A stretch of 51,778 nucleotides of DNA. Origin: a virus. The notes beneath the pieces were generated by a model, which did no database searches, had not been told where the DNA came from, and saw only the letters and a list, made by a program, of their open reading frames with translations. Made by a program: the position numbers and the translations under genes. The stretch lies in the IMG/VR virus record IMGVR_UViG_3300025767_000029, positions 1-51,778 of that record; one strand, 5' to 3'. Positions 39,614 to 48,352 of this stretch are shown one piece after another (the stretch's first letter is position 1; every line of letters starts with the position of its first letter).

Positions 39614-42064
39614 ATGGCAGAACCACGGCAACCGGTAGTCTCTTTGATGGATCGCATGAATGACGATCCTGAGCTTTTGGCTATTCAAGACGAAGCGGAC
39701 TTAGCGACACCTAACGGCATGTCTTCTGCGTCGGACATTATGCCCGACGGCATTGAGATTGAGCTAGATGAGGAAGGCGGCGCTACCATAGACTTTGATC
39801 CTATGGCCGACAACATGACTGACGAGGGGGATTTCTACCGGAATCTTGCTGAGGACATGGATGACGGCGAGTTGGGGCGTATTTCAAACGATTTGGTTGG
39901 TCAGTACGACGCGAACAAAGCGTCTCGTCAGGACTGGGAAGACACCTATACCAAAGGTTTAGAGCTGTTAGGGTTTAAGTACGAAGAGCGCACGTTGCCT
40001 TTCCGTGGTGCTACTGGCGTAACTCACCCACTTTTGGCGGAATCCGCCACTCAGTTTCAAGCGCAAGCTTTTAATGAGCTTTTGCCTCCAGAAGGTCCGG
40101 TTCGTACGGCGATTGTTGGCGCGCCGGATAAGGAAAAAGAAGCCCAAGCGGGTCGTGTTCAAGAATTTATGAACTACTACATCACTAACGTGATGGAAGA
40201 GTACACGCCTGAATTCGATCAGATGCTGTTTTATTTACCCTTGGCCGGATCTACCTTCAAGAAGGTTTACTATGACGAGACCTTGGGCCGTGCGGTAAGT
40301 TCTTTTGTTCCTGCGGAAAACCTCGTTGTGCCTTACGAGACGAGTAATCTGGAAACGGCTCCGATTATTACTCACGTAGTGCCTATTTCTGCAAACGACT
40401 TGCGCAAAAAGCAGGTTTACGGGTTCTATTTGGATGTTCCGATTAACCCCGGGCAAGAAGAATCTTCGCAGCTTAACGACGAAATAGACAACATACAGGG
40501 CGTGCACCCCTCGTATGTTAACTACGACTGCACTTTGCTTGAGTTCCACGTAGAGCTGGATCTACCGGGCTTTGAGGACATGGGTGAGGACGGTGAGGAA
40601 ACGGGTATTAAAATCCCGTATATCGTCACTATTAGCGAAGAAACCGGAAAGGTTTTGGCTATTCGTCGTAACTACATTGAAGGCGATGAATCGTACAAAA
40701 AGATCCAGTACTTTGTTCACTATAAGTTCCTTCCGGGTCTGGGCTTCTATGGCTTGGGCCTTATCCATACTATTGGTGGACTCTCTAGGACCGCCACAGC
40801 GGCGCTACGCCAGCTAATAGACGCGGGTACATTGTCTAACTTACCGGCGGGCTTTAAGGCCCGTGGCATGCGCATACGTGACGATTCTGAGCCTTTGCAG
40901 CCGGGAGAGTTTAGGGACGTAGATGCGCCGGGCGGTGCTATTCGAGAAAGCTTGATGCCGCTTCCGTTTAAGGGTCCGGATCAGACTTTATTTAATTTGC
41001 TGGGTTTTGTAGTAGAAGCCGGGCAGCGTTTTGCTACGATTACTAATTTAAAAGTTGGTGACGGGAATCAAAATGCGCCGGTGGGCACTACCGTAGCCAT
41101 GCTTGAGCAAGGTACTCGTGTAATGAGCGCGGTACACAAGCGCATGCATTATGCGTTACGGCAAGAGCTAAAGCTTTTGACTCAAGTAATTGCCAATGAT
41201 TTGCCGCAAGAATATCCGTATTCTGTGGTAGGCGGTGATCAAGCCATTATGGCTCAAGATTTTGACGACCGGGTAGACGTAGTACCGGTGTCTAATCCAA
41301 ACGTTTTCTCTCAGTCACAGCGTATAGCGGTTGCGCAATCTCAGTTAGAGCTTGCTATGCAAGCGCCTCAGCTTCATAACACGCATGAGGCTTACCGCCG
41401 CATGTACGAAGCTTTGGGCGTTCGGGATATTGATAAGATTCTTAACGCACCTACTGCGGATGAGCCGTTACCTAAAGATCCTGCTCAAGAGCATATTGAC
41501 GCTATGGACGATATTGAGCTTAAGGCATTTGAAGGTCAGGACCACGATGCGCATATAACCGCGCACTTGACCTTTATGGCGTCGGGCATCGTTCAAGCTA
41601 TGCCTGCAATGGCAATGGCGTTGCAAAAGCACGTTTTACAACATGTAAAGCTTAAGGCTCGTGAGCAAGCCGCAGCGATGTTCTTGCAGCAAAACCAAGG
41701 TCAAGAGGTTACTGAAGATCAGATGCTTGACGTTGAAACGTTGGTTGCACAGATTATTGCTCAGGAAATGCAGACAGTTCGTCAGATGAGCCAGAGCATT
41801 ATGGGCGGCGAGGGCCAAGGTCCAGATCCGTTACTGGCTCTGAAAGAGAAAGAGCTACAGATAAAAGAACAAGGCACTGCCGCCGATATATCCGAAGGCC
41901 AGCGCAAGCTAGACCTCCAAGCGGCAACTTTGCAAGAACGTTCACGGCAGTTTAACGAACGCTTGGCCAGCCAAGAAGAGACTAGCAAAAGGCGAATTGA
42001 AGCCACTAATCAACGCGAACTCTTGCGCATACAAGCGCAACGAGAGCAACAACGAGGAAATTAA
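39614..42064 (+). CDS. Portal protein (large, P22-type)
   Basis: 816 residues, the long podovirus class. Acidic N-terminus; WEDTYTKGLELLGF, then PFRGATGVTHPLLAESATQFQAQAF and KVYYDETLGRAVSSFVPAENLVVPY are core portal blocks; the C-terminus is a long Gln/Glu coiled coil (QRKLDLQAATLQERSRQF). It would form the dodecameric DNA entry channel. Directly after terL and its companion, before scaffold and capsid. Confidence 0.9.
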   Translation: MAEPRQPVVSLMDRMNDDPELLAIQDEADLATPNGMSSASDIMPDGIEIELDEEGGATIDFDPMADNMTDEGDFYRNLAEDMDDGELGRISNDLVGQYDANKASRQDWEDTYTKGLELLGFKYEERTLPFRGATGVTHPLLAESATQFQAQAFNELLPPEGPVRTAIVGAPDKEKEAQAGRVQEFMNYYITNVMEEYTPEFDQMLFYLPLAGSTFKKVYYDETLGRAVSSFVPAENLVVPYETSNLETAPIITHVVPISANDLRKKQVYGFYLDVPINPGQEESSQLNDEIDNIQGVHPSYVNYDCTLLEFHVELDLPGFEDMGEDGEETGIKIPYIVTISEETGKVLAIRRNYIEGDESYKKIQYFVHYKFLPGLGFYGLGLIHTIGGLSRTATAALRQLIDAGTLSNLPAGFKARGMRIRDDSEPLQPGEFRDVDAPGGAIRESLMPLPFKGPDQTLFNLLGFVVEAGQRFATITNLKVGDGNQNAPVGTTVAMLEQGTRVMSAVHKRMHYALRQELKLLTQVIANDLPQEYPYSVVGGDQAIMAQDFDDRVDVVPVSNPNVFSQSQRIAVAQSQLELAMQAPQLHNTHEAYRRMYEALGVRDIDKILNAPTADEPLPKDPAQEHIDAMDDIELKAFEGQDHDAHITAHLTFMASGIVQAMPAMAMALQKHVLQHVKLKAREQAAAMFLQQNQGQEVTEDQMLDVETLVAQIIAQEMQTVRQMSQSIMGGEGQGPDPLLALKEKELQIKEQGTAADISEGQRKLDLQAATLQERSRQFNERLASQEETSKRRIEATNQRELLRIQAQREQQRGN

Positions 42065-42066
42065 TT

Positions 42067-42270
42067 ATGCGCACTGTAAAATGTAACGGAACTGCTCCGG
42101 GCAAAGCCCCTAAAGCCACAAACTATGCGGACATTAAAGGCCAAGGCCGTATACCGTACGCTACGGCCAAAGCTGAAAAAACACCTAATACTGAAAAAGG
42201 CGTCTGCATTACCGGCAAGAGCCGCGGCATGGGCGCTATGCTTCGTGGCGGTGATTTTCACATTTGCTAG
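42067..42270 (+). CDS. Small basic protein, unknown function
   Basis: 67 residues, 2 bases after the portal stop. MRTVKCNGTAPGKAPK start, Gly/Lys/Arg-rich, ending GAMLRGGDFHIC. Gly-rich ends and basic charge resemble minor virion components. Confidence 0.6.
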   Translation: MRTVKCNGTAPGKAPKATNYADIKGQGRIPYATAKAEKTPNTEKGVCITGKSRGMGAMLRGGDFHIC

Positions 42271-42279
42271 GAGAAAATC

Positions 42280-42480
42280 ATGCCTTTGATGCGTGGTAAT
42301 AGTTCGAAAACTATAAGCTCCAATATAAGCAAGCTTAGAGACGAGGGTTATCCCCAGAAGCAATCGGTGGCTATTGCCTTGTCTAAAGCGGGCAAGCCAA
42401 AGAAAATGGCCGGTGGCGGAGTTGTAAAAGGGTTTAGTCCCATCATTATGAAACCTCAAAGGTTTCAGGGTATCTATTAG
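42280..42480 (+). CDS. Small basic protein (DUF6496-like)
   Basis: 66 residues; AGGAG precedes the [42 protein letters not shown] is a short helical block I associate with DUF6496-type phage proteins that bear this PQKQAVAIAL core. The C-terminal part carries the [11 protein letters not shown] glycine motif. Confidence 0.65.
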   Translation: MPLMRGNSSKTISSNISKLRDEGYPQKQSVAIALSKAGKPKKMAGGGVVKGFSPIIMKPQRFQGIY

Positions 42481-42544
42481 CCTTTTTTAGAAAAATAGTA
42501 TAAGATTCACTGCAACTATATCAGATAAAATCATGGGAGGATTC

Positions 42545-42742
42545 ATGGATGATTTGGTTGTGGTGCAGTTCGTTCAAAAAAGCATTAAAGAACGCAGAAG
42601 TAACGTATTAGATATTTTAGAAAGCAACGGTATAGCCTCCATGGAGCAGTACGCTACTCTGATGGGTGAGCTAAACGCATTGAATCACATAGCACAGGAA
42701 CTCTCCTTCCTGCTAGAACAACAGGAGCAGTTGAATGATTGA
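42545..42742 (+). CDS. Small helical protein, unknown function
   Basis: 65 residues from ATG 42545 (GGGAGG directly upstream; ATG 42533 is less good). VQKSIKERRSNVLDILESNGI then a long helix ending LLEQQEQLND. Overlaps the co-chaperonin gene by 8 bases, suggesting a chaperone- or scaffold-related role. Confidence 0.6.
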   Translation: MDDLVVVQFVQKSIKERRSNVLDILESNGIASMEQYATLMGELNALNHIAQELSFLLEQQEQLND

Positions 42743-43232
42743 AGTACCCGGTTACTTAGCAAAACAGCTTGAAAAAGAAGCTGCTGAAAAAAAACCTAAA
42801 AAAAGCGAAGAGGATGTTTCACGTGAAACATCTGTTGACAGCATGTACGTCGAGCCAAAGTCTAAGGTATTAGACCCCTCAAAGGCTGACGCTTCCCTCC
42901 TAGAAAAGCTCCCAACCCCCAGCGGTTGGAGACTGTTAATACTACCTTATAGAGGCAAATCTAAGACAGACGGTGGAATTTATATACCGGACAAAGTGTT
43001 AGAGGACGGCCAAGTCCAAACTGTAGTTGGATATGTCTTGAAGAAAGGCCCACTAGCGTACAAAGACAAAGATAAATTCCCAGAAGGCGATTGGTGCCAA
43101 GAGAAAGATTGGGTAATTTTTGCTCGGTATGCTGGGTCTCGTTTCCGTATTGACGGAGGTGAGGTACGTATTCTTAACGATGACGAGATACTAGCAACTA
43201 TCTCTGATCCCGAAGATATCATCAGTTTTTAA
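42735..43232 (+). CDS. GroES-like co-chaperonin
   Basis: 165 residues. A charged N-terminal extension of about 60 residues precedes a Cpn10 core: PTPSGWRLLILPYRG, the mobile-loop-like KTDGGIYIPDK, VGYVLKKGPLAY, WVIFARYAGSRFRIDGGEVRILNDDEIL. GGI(Y)I(P) matches the GroEL-binding loop. It likely replaces or assists host GroES while the large capsid protein folds, as T4 gp31 does. It lies just before scaffold and capsid genes. Confidence 0.9.
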   Translation: MIEVPGYLAKQLEKEAAEKKPKKSEEDVSRETSVDSMYVEPKSKVLDPSKADASLLEKLPTPSGWRLLILPYRGKSKTDGGIYIPDKVLEDGQVQTVVGYVLKKGPLAYKDKDKFPEGDWCQEKDWVIFARYAGSRFRIDGGEVRILNDDEILATISDPEDIISF

Positions 43233-43244
43233 TAGGAGATAACC

Positions 43245-44144
43245 ATGGCTGAAGCACAATACGAAATTGAAGAAGACGAAAAGTCCGTAGATGTAGACGT
43301 TTCGGAAACCGAAGAAACGGAAATAGAGCTTAAATCTTCTCAAAAAGAGGACACCGAGGAATCTAATACATCTTTTGATGAGGATGACGAGCATCAAGAG
43401 TATAGCGCCGGTGTTAAAAAACGGATTGACCGTTTAACTAAGAAAATGCGAGAAGCCGAGCGGCAGAGAGAAGAAGCCGTTAAGTATGCGCAAAACGTGC
43501 AAAGCGAGGCGGAGAAGATACGTACTCGTATGCAAGCGTTAGACCAAGGCTACATGACCGAGTACGGCAGTCGCCTGAGCATGGAGCAGCAACAGGTTGA
43601 GGCCGAGTTGAAACGTGCGGTTGAAATGGGCGATTCTGACGCTACTGTAGCGGCACAAAGAAAGATGACTCAGTTGGCTGTAGCTTCGGATAGATACGAA
43701 ACTACTAAGCAAGCTCAAGCGCGTTCTTTAAAGGAACAGCAACAAGCGGCTCAGTACCAACAACAACAGCCCGCTCCGCAGCAGGCCCCTAGAGCGCCAG
43801 ACCCAAAAGCCGAGGACTGGGCAAGCAAAAATGAATGGTTTGGGTCCGATGAAGCCATGACTTTTGCTGCATTTGGCTTGCACAAGCGTTTAGTGGAAGA
43901 CGAAGGATTTGACCCAACAAGCAATGAGTATTATAGTGAGCTAGACAATCGCATACGGAAAGAATTTCCGCATAAATTTAAAGACTCTGCCGGCAAACGT
44001 CCTGTACAAAATGTAGCCGGAAGCGCCCGTGGAACCACGGGTAGAACTGGACGCAACACTAAGGTAAAACTCACGCCAAGCCAAGTCGCTATTGCGAAGA
44101 AATTAGGTGTGCCACTCGAAGAATACGCGAAATATGTCAAATAG
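43245..44144 (+). CDS. Capsid scaffolding protein (probable)
   Basis: 299 residues. Very acidic N-terminus, a long charged coiled coil (RIDRLTKKMREAERQREEA), a Gln/Pro linker (QQQQPAPQQAPRAP) and a basic C-terminus ending EEYAKYVK. This is the typical scaffolding layout, with the basic end binding the capsid shell. Position between GroES and capsid supports it. AGGAG precedes the ATG. Confidence 0.8.
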   Translation: MAEAQYEIEEDEKSVDVDVSETEETEIELKSSQKEDTEESNTSFDEDDEHQEYSAGVKKRIDRLTKKMREAERQREEAVKYAQNVQSEAEKIRTRMQALDQGYMTEYGSRLSMEQQQVEAELKRAVEMGDSDATVAAQRKMTQLAVASDRYETTKQAQARSLKEQQQAAQYQQQQPAPQQAPRAPDPKAEDWASKNEWFGSDEAMTFAAFGLHKRLVEDEGFDPTSNEYYSELDNRIRKEFPHKFKDSAGKRPVQNVAGSARGTTGRTGRNTKVKLTPSQVAIAKKLGVPLEEYAKYVK

Positions 44145-44153
44145 GAGACGACA

Positions 44154-44639
44154 ATGACTGACAAGAAATTAGGTTTTGAAGGTATTGATCGCTCTTCTCG
44201 CGCTAAAGACAGCCGGGGGAAAGAACAGCGGCGAAAGCCTTGGGCACCCCCATCCATGTTAGATGCACCGCCTGCACCCGAAGGGTACGCGCACCGGTGG
44301 ATACGTACAGAGGTTCGTGGTTTTGACGACCGCAAGAACATTTCTGCGCGTATGAGAGAAGGGTATGATCTTGTAAGAGCGGATGAGTATCCCGATTTCG
44401 AAGCACCGGTAGTAGAATCAGGTAAATATGAAGGTGTGTTTGGCGTTGGAGGACTTTTACTCGCACGCATTCCAGTAGAAACTTTGGCGGAAAGATCGGC
44501 GTATTTTTCTGGCAAAACTCAAGATCTTATGGATGCTGTCGATCACGACATGATGCGGGAAAATGCTCACTCAACTATGGCGATCAATAAACCCGATCGT
44601 CAATCTCGTGTAACTTTTGGTGGCTCTCGAAAGAATTAA
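44154..44639 (+). CDS. Probable minor virion or capsid-maturation protein
   Basis: 161 residues with a basic, proline-rich start (RKPWAPPSMLDAPPAP) and HRWIRTEVRGFDDRKN, then a helical middle. It resembles a protein commonly placed between scaffold and capsid genes in marine podoviruses. Role not known. Confidence 0.6.
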   Translation: MTDKKLGFEGIDRSSRAKDSRGKEQRRKPWAPPSMLDAPPAPEGYAHRWIRTEVRGFDDRKNISARMREGYDLVRADEYPDFEAPVVESGKYEGVFGVGGLLLARIPVETLAERSAYFSGKTQDLMDAVDHDMMRENAHSTMAINKPDRQSRVTFGGSRKN

Positions 44640-44664
44640 GCCACCCCTTTAGGAGAAATACATC

Positions 44665-45315
44665 ATGGCAAATCAAGCAACTGCCTATGGTTTACGTCCT
44701 ATTGGGCTTGTTGGCAGCGGCGTAAACAGTACTGGTGTAACCGAGTACGAAATCGCTTCTGACAACGCTAATGCTATCTTCCAGTATGGAATTGTTATTC
44801 CTACTAGTGCCGGTGTAATTGCTCGTGCAGCAGATACAGCGGGCGGTACTACCGCAGCATTAGGTGTCCTGATGGGTGTTGAATATCAAGACTCTGTCCA
44901 GAAAAAGCCTGTGTGGCTAAACTACTGGCCGGGCGCTGCTGGCGTAAGCGTGGATACAAACTATCCCGTTAAAGCTTACGTTGCAGATAATCCGAATCAA
45001 ATTTTCCAAGTTGCTTCGGATGCAACCCTTACGGATCGAGCAACTGCTCTAGCTACCGTGTTTTCAAACGCGTCTTTGGGCACTTCTGCTCAAGCGGGTT
45101 CTACAAACAACGGTAACTCTACATCGGCGTTGGGCGTAAGCACTGTTGCTACTACAGCAACGTTGCCCCTCCGTATTGTAGGCATTGTAGATGACGAAGC
45201 GAACAGTGATTACACTGCGGCGGGTATCCCGCTTAAAGTGCGTTTCAATGCTCACTTCAATTCAAATGCATCGCGGTTTGATTCAGAAACCACTTCATTA
45301 ACCACTGGCATTTAA
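44665..45315 (+). CDS. Capsid decoration/structural protein (probable)
   Basis: 216 residues, Ala/Thr/Ser/Gly-rich beta protein (YGLRPIGLVGSGVNSTG, then alternating strands). RBS AGGAG is good. Low charge and many small residues suit a capsid decoration or spike protein. It directly precedes the major capsid gene. Confidence 0.65.
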   Translation: MANQATAYGLRPIGLVGSGVNSTGVTEYEIASDNANAIFQYGIVIPTSAGVIARAADTAGGTTAALGVLMGVEYQDSVQKKPVWLNYWPGAAGVSVDTNYPVKAYVADNPNQIFQVASDATLTDRATALATVFSNASLGTSAQAGSTNNGNSTSALGVSTVATTATLPLRIVGIVDDEANSDYTAAGIPLKVRFNAHFNSNASRFDSETTSLTTGI

Positions 45316-45327
45316 GAGGGCTAAATC

Positions 45328-46230
45328 ATGGCTATATCTCGCGCACAACTAGCGAAAGAGCTGGAACCCGGACTAAATGCTTTGTTCGGGATGGAGTACG
45401 ATCGTTACGAAAATGAGCATGCAGAGATCTTTGACGAAGAGTCATCAGATCGTGCATTTGAAGAGGAAGTGATGTTGTCAGGTTTTGGCACTGCCCCTGT
45501 TAAGTCAGAGGGTGGTTCTATCTCGTTTGATGACGCGCAGGAAACATTTACTGCACGTTACACTCACGAGACCATTGCCTTGGCATTCAGTATCACTGAG
45601 GAAGCGGTTGAGGACAATCTTTACGATCGTCTTGCAGCTCGTTACACTCGTGCTCTTGCTCGTTCTATGTCACAGACTAAGCAAATTAAAGCTGCCTCTG
45701 TGTTAAACAACGCGTTCAATGCTGCGGCACCTGTCGGTGACGGCGCTGCTCTTTGTTCTGCGTCACACCCATCTTTATCTGGTAACCAGTCAAATCTTTT
45801 GGCTGTGCCAGCAGACCTTAACGAGACGTCTCTTGAGCAAATGCTCATTAACATCGCGGGTCTGACAGATGAGCGTGGTCTTAAGATTGCCGTACGTGGC
45901 ATGAAGATGATTATTCCTAAAGAGCTGCAATTCATTGCAGAGCGAGTAATCAACTCTAACCTGCGTCCCGGCACTGCCGATAACGACATCAATGCGACTA
46001 AGTCTATGGGTATGATTCCTGACGGTGCGGTGGTTAACCACTTCCTGACAGACCCAGACAACTTCTTCATCAAGACTGATGCTCCTAACGGTTTTAAGAT
46101 GTTCAACAGAACTCCGCTTAAGACTGCGATGGAAGGCGACTTCGATACTGGCAACATGCGATTCAAGGCCCGTGAGCGTTACAGCTTCGGCGTCTCAGAT
46201 TGGCGTGCTGTGTACGGTAGCGGTTCATAA
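45328..46230 (+). CDS. Major capsid protein
   Basis: 300 residues. The N-terminal acidic arm (EYDRYENEHAEIFDEESS) is followed by alternating strand/helix (YTHETIALAFSITEEAVEDNLYDRL), ASVLNNAFN, HPSLSGNQSN, LKIAVRGMKMIIPKEL and NFFIKTDAPNGFKMFNRT, reading like the Mu gpT-type HK97-fold capsid protein. Gene order scaffold-decoration-capsid and a strong terminator right behind it fit high expression. Confidence 0.85.
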   Translation: MAISRAQLAKELEPGLNALFGMEYDRYENEHAEIFDEESSDRAFEEEVMLSGFGTAPVKSEGGSISFDDAQETFTARYTHETIALAFSITEEAVEDNLYDRLAARYTRALARSMSQTKQIKAASVLNNAFNAAAPVGDGAALCSASHPSLSGNQSNLLAVPADLNETSLEQMLINIAGLTDERGLKIAVRGMKMIIPKELQFIAERVINSNLRPGTADNDINATKSMGMIPDGAVVNHFLTDPDNFFIKTDAPNGFKMFNRTPLKTAMEGDFDTGNMRFKARERYSFGVSDWRAVYGSGS

Positions 46231-46248
46231 GATTTAGGTCTTGTGTGG

Positions 46249-46279
46249 AAAAGGGGTGGCTTGTGCTGCCCCTTTTTTT
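46249..46279 (+). terminator. Terminator after the major capsid gene
   Basis: AAAAGGGG (46249-46256) pairs with CCCCTTTT (46269-46276) and a run of T continues. It closes the capsid transcript, but genes resume 70 bases on without a clear promoter, so read-through is expected. Confidence 0.8.
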
Positions 46280-46347
46280 ATCGTATCTTACAAATGTCCC
46301 TGACAGTCGCATCCCGCGGCTGACACTAGCCACGACAGGAGATCTTC

Positions 46348-46800
46348 ATGGCGACTACTACTTTTTCTGGTCCTATTAAGGCCGGTACAATTCGCAACAC
46401 TATTGGTACGACGGTTGGCACAAACGTAGCTAACACTGGTTTTGTAACAATGGCCCAGTCTATTATCGTAGATATTACCGGTGCCAGTGCTTTAAACCAA
46501 AGAGTTGCCATAGTCCCTGCAAACTCTCAAATAATCGACGTTATCTTAAACGTCACCACTGCTAATACTGACACTGGTACGGCTACCGTATCGGTAGGTA
46601 CCGCCGCAGATGCCGATGCTTTCCTAGCCACTGTGGATGCCAAAACTTTGGGTACAACCCACGGCACATTGGACGCAGAAGCCACTAATGTTGGCACTAC
46701 TGACCTAGAGGTTCTTGCGGATTTCACCGGGGCTAATGGTGATGGCACGGGTGCTGGAACGGTTACTGTTGTGTATCTTCAGAATAACAATCTTACATAA
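46348..46800 (+). CDS. Probable virion surface protein, Thr-rich
   Basis: 150 residues, Thr/Ala/Val-rich beta protein (TNIVNTGFVTMAQS-type strands, TANTDTGTATVSVGTA). GGAGAT precedes the ATG. No domain recognised; composition resembles decoration proteins. Confidence 0.6.
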   Translation: MATTTFSGPIKAGTIRNTIGTTVGTNVANTGFVTMAQSIIVDITGASALNQRVAIVPANSQIIDVILNVTTANTDTGTATVSVGTAADADAFLATVDAKTLGTTHGTLDAEATNVGTTDLEVLADFTGANGDGTGAGTVTVVYLQNNNLT

Positions 46801-46823
46801 GCTACTTTTAAGGAGAAGCGTAT

Positions 46824-47096
46824 ATGTCGGGTTCTGATACTTTAGCAAAAAGAGTAACTGGCACCGGCTCTGTCGGTGTTGGTCCCGCTCGTGTCCGTGG
46901 GTTTCAAGTAACCACGGGTGCCGGGGCGGGAAGGCTTACCATAACGCAAGGAAATGGTGGCGCTACGGCTATAGACATAGATTTCGGAGCAAGCACGTCT
47001 GATTCGGTTTTTATACCTGATGAGGGCGTAAGAGTGTCCGATATATATGTCTCGGCTTTAACCAATATAACTGCTGTAACTATATTCTATAATTAA
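46824..47096 (+). CDS. Small beta-rich virion protein
   Basis: 90 residues, behind AAGGAG. Strand-rich (GFQVTTGAGAGRLTITQGNGG, DEGVRVSDIYVSAL), few charges. Looks like a minor surface protein related in style to the preceding one. Confidence 0.55.
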   Translation: MSGSDTLAKRVTGTGSVGVGPARVRGFQVTTGAGAGRLTITQGNGGATAIDIDFGASTSDSVFIPDEGVRVSDIYVSALTNITAVTIFYN

Positions 47097-47108
47097 CTCG
47101 GGGGTTTT

Positions 47109-47393
47109 ATGGCCACTACAACGGCTGTTAAAAGAACACCTTCTGGTAGAGTTTCTTATAGAGGAGAGACGTTTTCCGGCTATAACAAGCCTAAAAGAAC
47201 GTCTGGCGGTAGCAAGAAGTTTGCCGTCTTGGCCAAAAAAGGCGATGAAGTAAAGCTTGTCCGTTTTGGGGACCCTAATATGACCATTAAAAAGGATGTC
47301 CCCGCTAGAAGAGCAAGCTTTAGAGCACGTCATAAATGCGATACGGCAAAAGACAAGTTCTCTGCACGTTACTGGAGTTGCAAGAAATGGTAG
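47109..47393 (+). CDS. Small basic protein (DUF5754-like)
   Basis: 94 residues. Basic and Ser-rich start, then KKFAVLAKKGDEVKLVRFGDP and FRARHKCDTAKDKFSARYWSCKKW, the Cys-Lys-Trp closing block I associate with DUF5754. The two cysteines may coordinate metal. Overlaps the next gene by 7 bases. Confidence 0.65.
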   Translation: MATTTAVKRTPSGRVSYRGETFSGYNKPKRTSGGSKKFAVLAKKGDEVKLVRFGDPNMTIKKDVPARRASFRARHKCDTAKDKFSARYWSCKKW

Positions 47394-47602
47394 GTAACGA
47401 GGCTTTAGAGAAGGAAGTAAACGACGTGAAGCGCCAGATGGCCGTCGTTGAAACTATTTTGCACCGCATTGAGAACAATCATCTTGACCACATGGAAGAT
47501 GATATACGTGATCTGCGGAACAAGAACTGGATGATTTTGGCCGGTATTGCTAGTCAACTCTCTGCGACATTAGTCGCGGTGGTTATGATGGTATTAGGTT
47601 AG
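47387..47602 (+). CDS. XhlA-like small membrane protein (possible second holin)
   Basis: 71 residues from ATG 47387. An amphipathic coiled coil (EKEVNDVKRQMAVVETILHRIENN) precedes a C-terminal membrane helix (ILAGIASQLSATLVAVVMMV), the layout of XhlA haemolysin-like holin partners. It lies in the structural gene block, not with the lysis genes, so a virion-entry role is also possible. Confidence 0.6.
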   Translation: MVGNEALEKEVNDVKRQMAVVETILHRIENNHLDHMEDDIRDLRNKNWMILAGIASQLSATLVAVVMMVLG

Positions 47603-47611
47603 GAGAAGGTT

Positions 47612-47773
47612 ATGAAATGCAGTCCTCGCAAAATGGAAGCCATGGGTATGATGTATGGCGGCGAAGTTAAGCCTAAGAAAATGGCTAAAGGCGGTTGTGC
47701 TGTAAAAGGCATGAAAGTTGGCGGACCAGTTAAAATGGCTAAAGGCGGTTGTGCTGTTCGAGGCATGAAGTAA
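47612..47773 (+). CDS. Small Gly/Lys/Met-rich protein with internal duplication
   Basis: 53 residues, AGGAGAAGG upstream. The motif (K)MAKGGCAVKGMK occurs twice, 17 residues apart, around VGGPV, and GGEV appears before it. The two Cys may pair between subunits. Probably a minor virion component. Confidence 0.65.
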   Translation: MKCSPRKMEAMGMMYGGEVKPKKMAKGGCAVKGMKVGGPVKMAKGGCAVRGMK

Positions 47774-47775
47774 GT

Positions 47776-48090
47776 ATGCTTAAATGCAAAGGCATGGGAA
47801 AAGTACGTAACGGATTAAAAGTTACGGGCTATGCAGATGGCGGAGCCGCCATCAAGAAAGAAAAGTTCCCGGACCTGAACAAAGACGGGAAAGTGACTCG
47901 TGCGGACGTGTTGAAAGGCCGCGGAGTCCCCGGTTTTAAAGATGGCGGTCCTACCAGTAAGGACGCTTGTTACCGTAAGGTAAAGGCGCGTTACAAGGTC
48001 TTCCCCTCTGCCTACGCTTCTGGCGCGATAGCTAAGTGCCGTAAAGTTGGTGCTAAGAACTGGGGGAATACATCCCGTGGCAGTTCGTAA
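47776..48090 (+). CDS. Small basic protein with EF-hand-like loop
   Basis: 104 residues from ATG 47776. DLNKDGKVTRADVL is a calcium-loop/dockerin-like sequence. Two GG motifs flank it (YADGGAA and FKDGGPT). The C-terminal block DACYRKVKARYKVFPSAYASGAIAKCRKVGAKNWGN is a helical, cysteine-paired unit common in marine phages. Likely virion protein; calcium binding not shown. Confidence 0.65.
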   Translation: MLKCKGMGKVRNGLKVTGYADGGAAIKKEKFPDLNKDGKVTRADVLKGRGVPGFKDGGPTSKDACYRKVKARYKVFPSAYASGAIAKCRKVGAKNWGNTSRGSS

Positions 48091-48352
48091 GACTAAGAAA
48101 GGCGCAGACCTTAAACGATGGTTTAAGGAGGAGTGGGTAGACGTTCGTACGGGAAAACCATGCGGACGCAAAGAAGGCGAAAAACGGGGAACTCCGTATT
48201 GTCGCCCTAAAAAACGTGTTTCGAGCAAAACTCCTAAGACCGCCGGTGAAATGACAGCGGCAGAGAAAAAGTCCCGGGTAGCGCAAAAGAAGCGGCAAGG
48301 GCAACCGGCGGGTAAACCTAAGCGTGTAGCATCGCTAAAAAGGAAGAAATGA
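48077..48352 (+). CDS. Small basic protein (DUF5872-like)
   Basis: 91 residues from GTG 48077, inside the end of the previous gene (14-base overlap); ATG 48047 would give a longer overlap. LKRWFKEEWVDVRTGKPCGRKEGEKRGTPYCRPKKRVSSKTPKT is the DUF5872-type block with two cysteines and many basic residues. Nucleic acid or capsid binding is possible. Confidence 0.65.
   Translation: MAVRKTKKGADLKRWFKEEWVDVRTGKPCGRKEGEKRGTPYCRPKKRVSSKTPKTAGEMTAAEKKSRVAQKKRQGQPAGKPKRVASLKRKK

Noticed and set aside
42481-42532. Promoter in the gap before 42545 (TATAAG, GATAAAAT)
   Set aside because: The -35 at the right distance (TTAGCC) matches poorly; left unassigned although the GATAAAATC motif also occurs near 5680.
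43245-44144. Frameshift in the scaffold region
   Set aside because: The frame is continuous with normal composition throughout, so no shift is needed.
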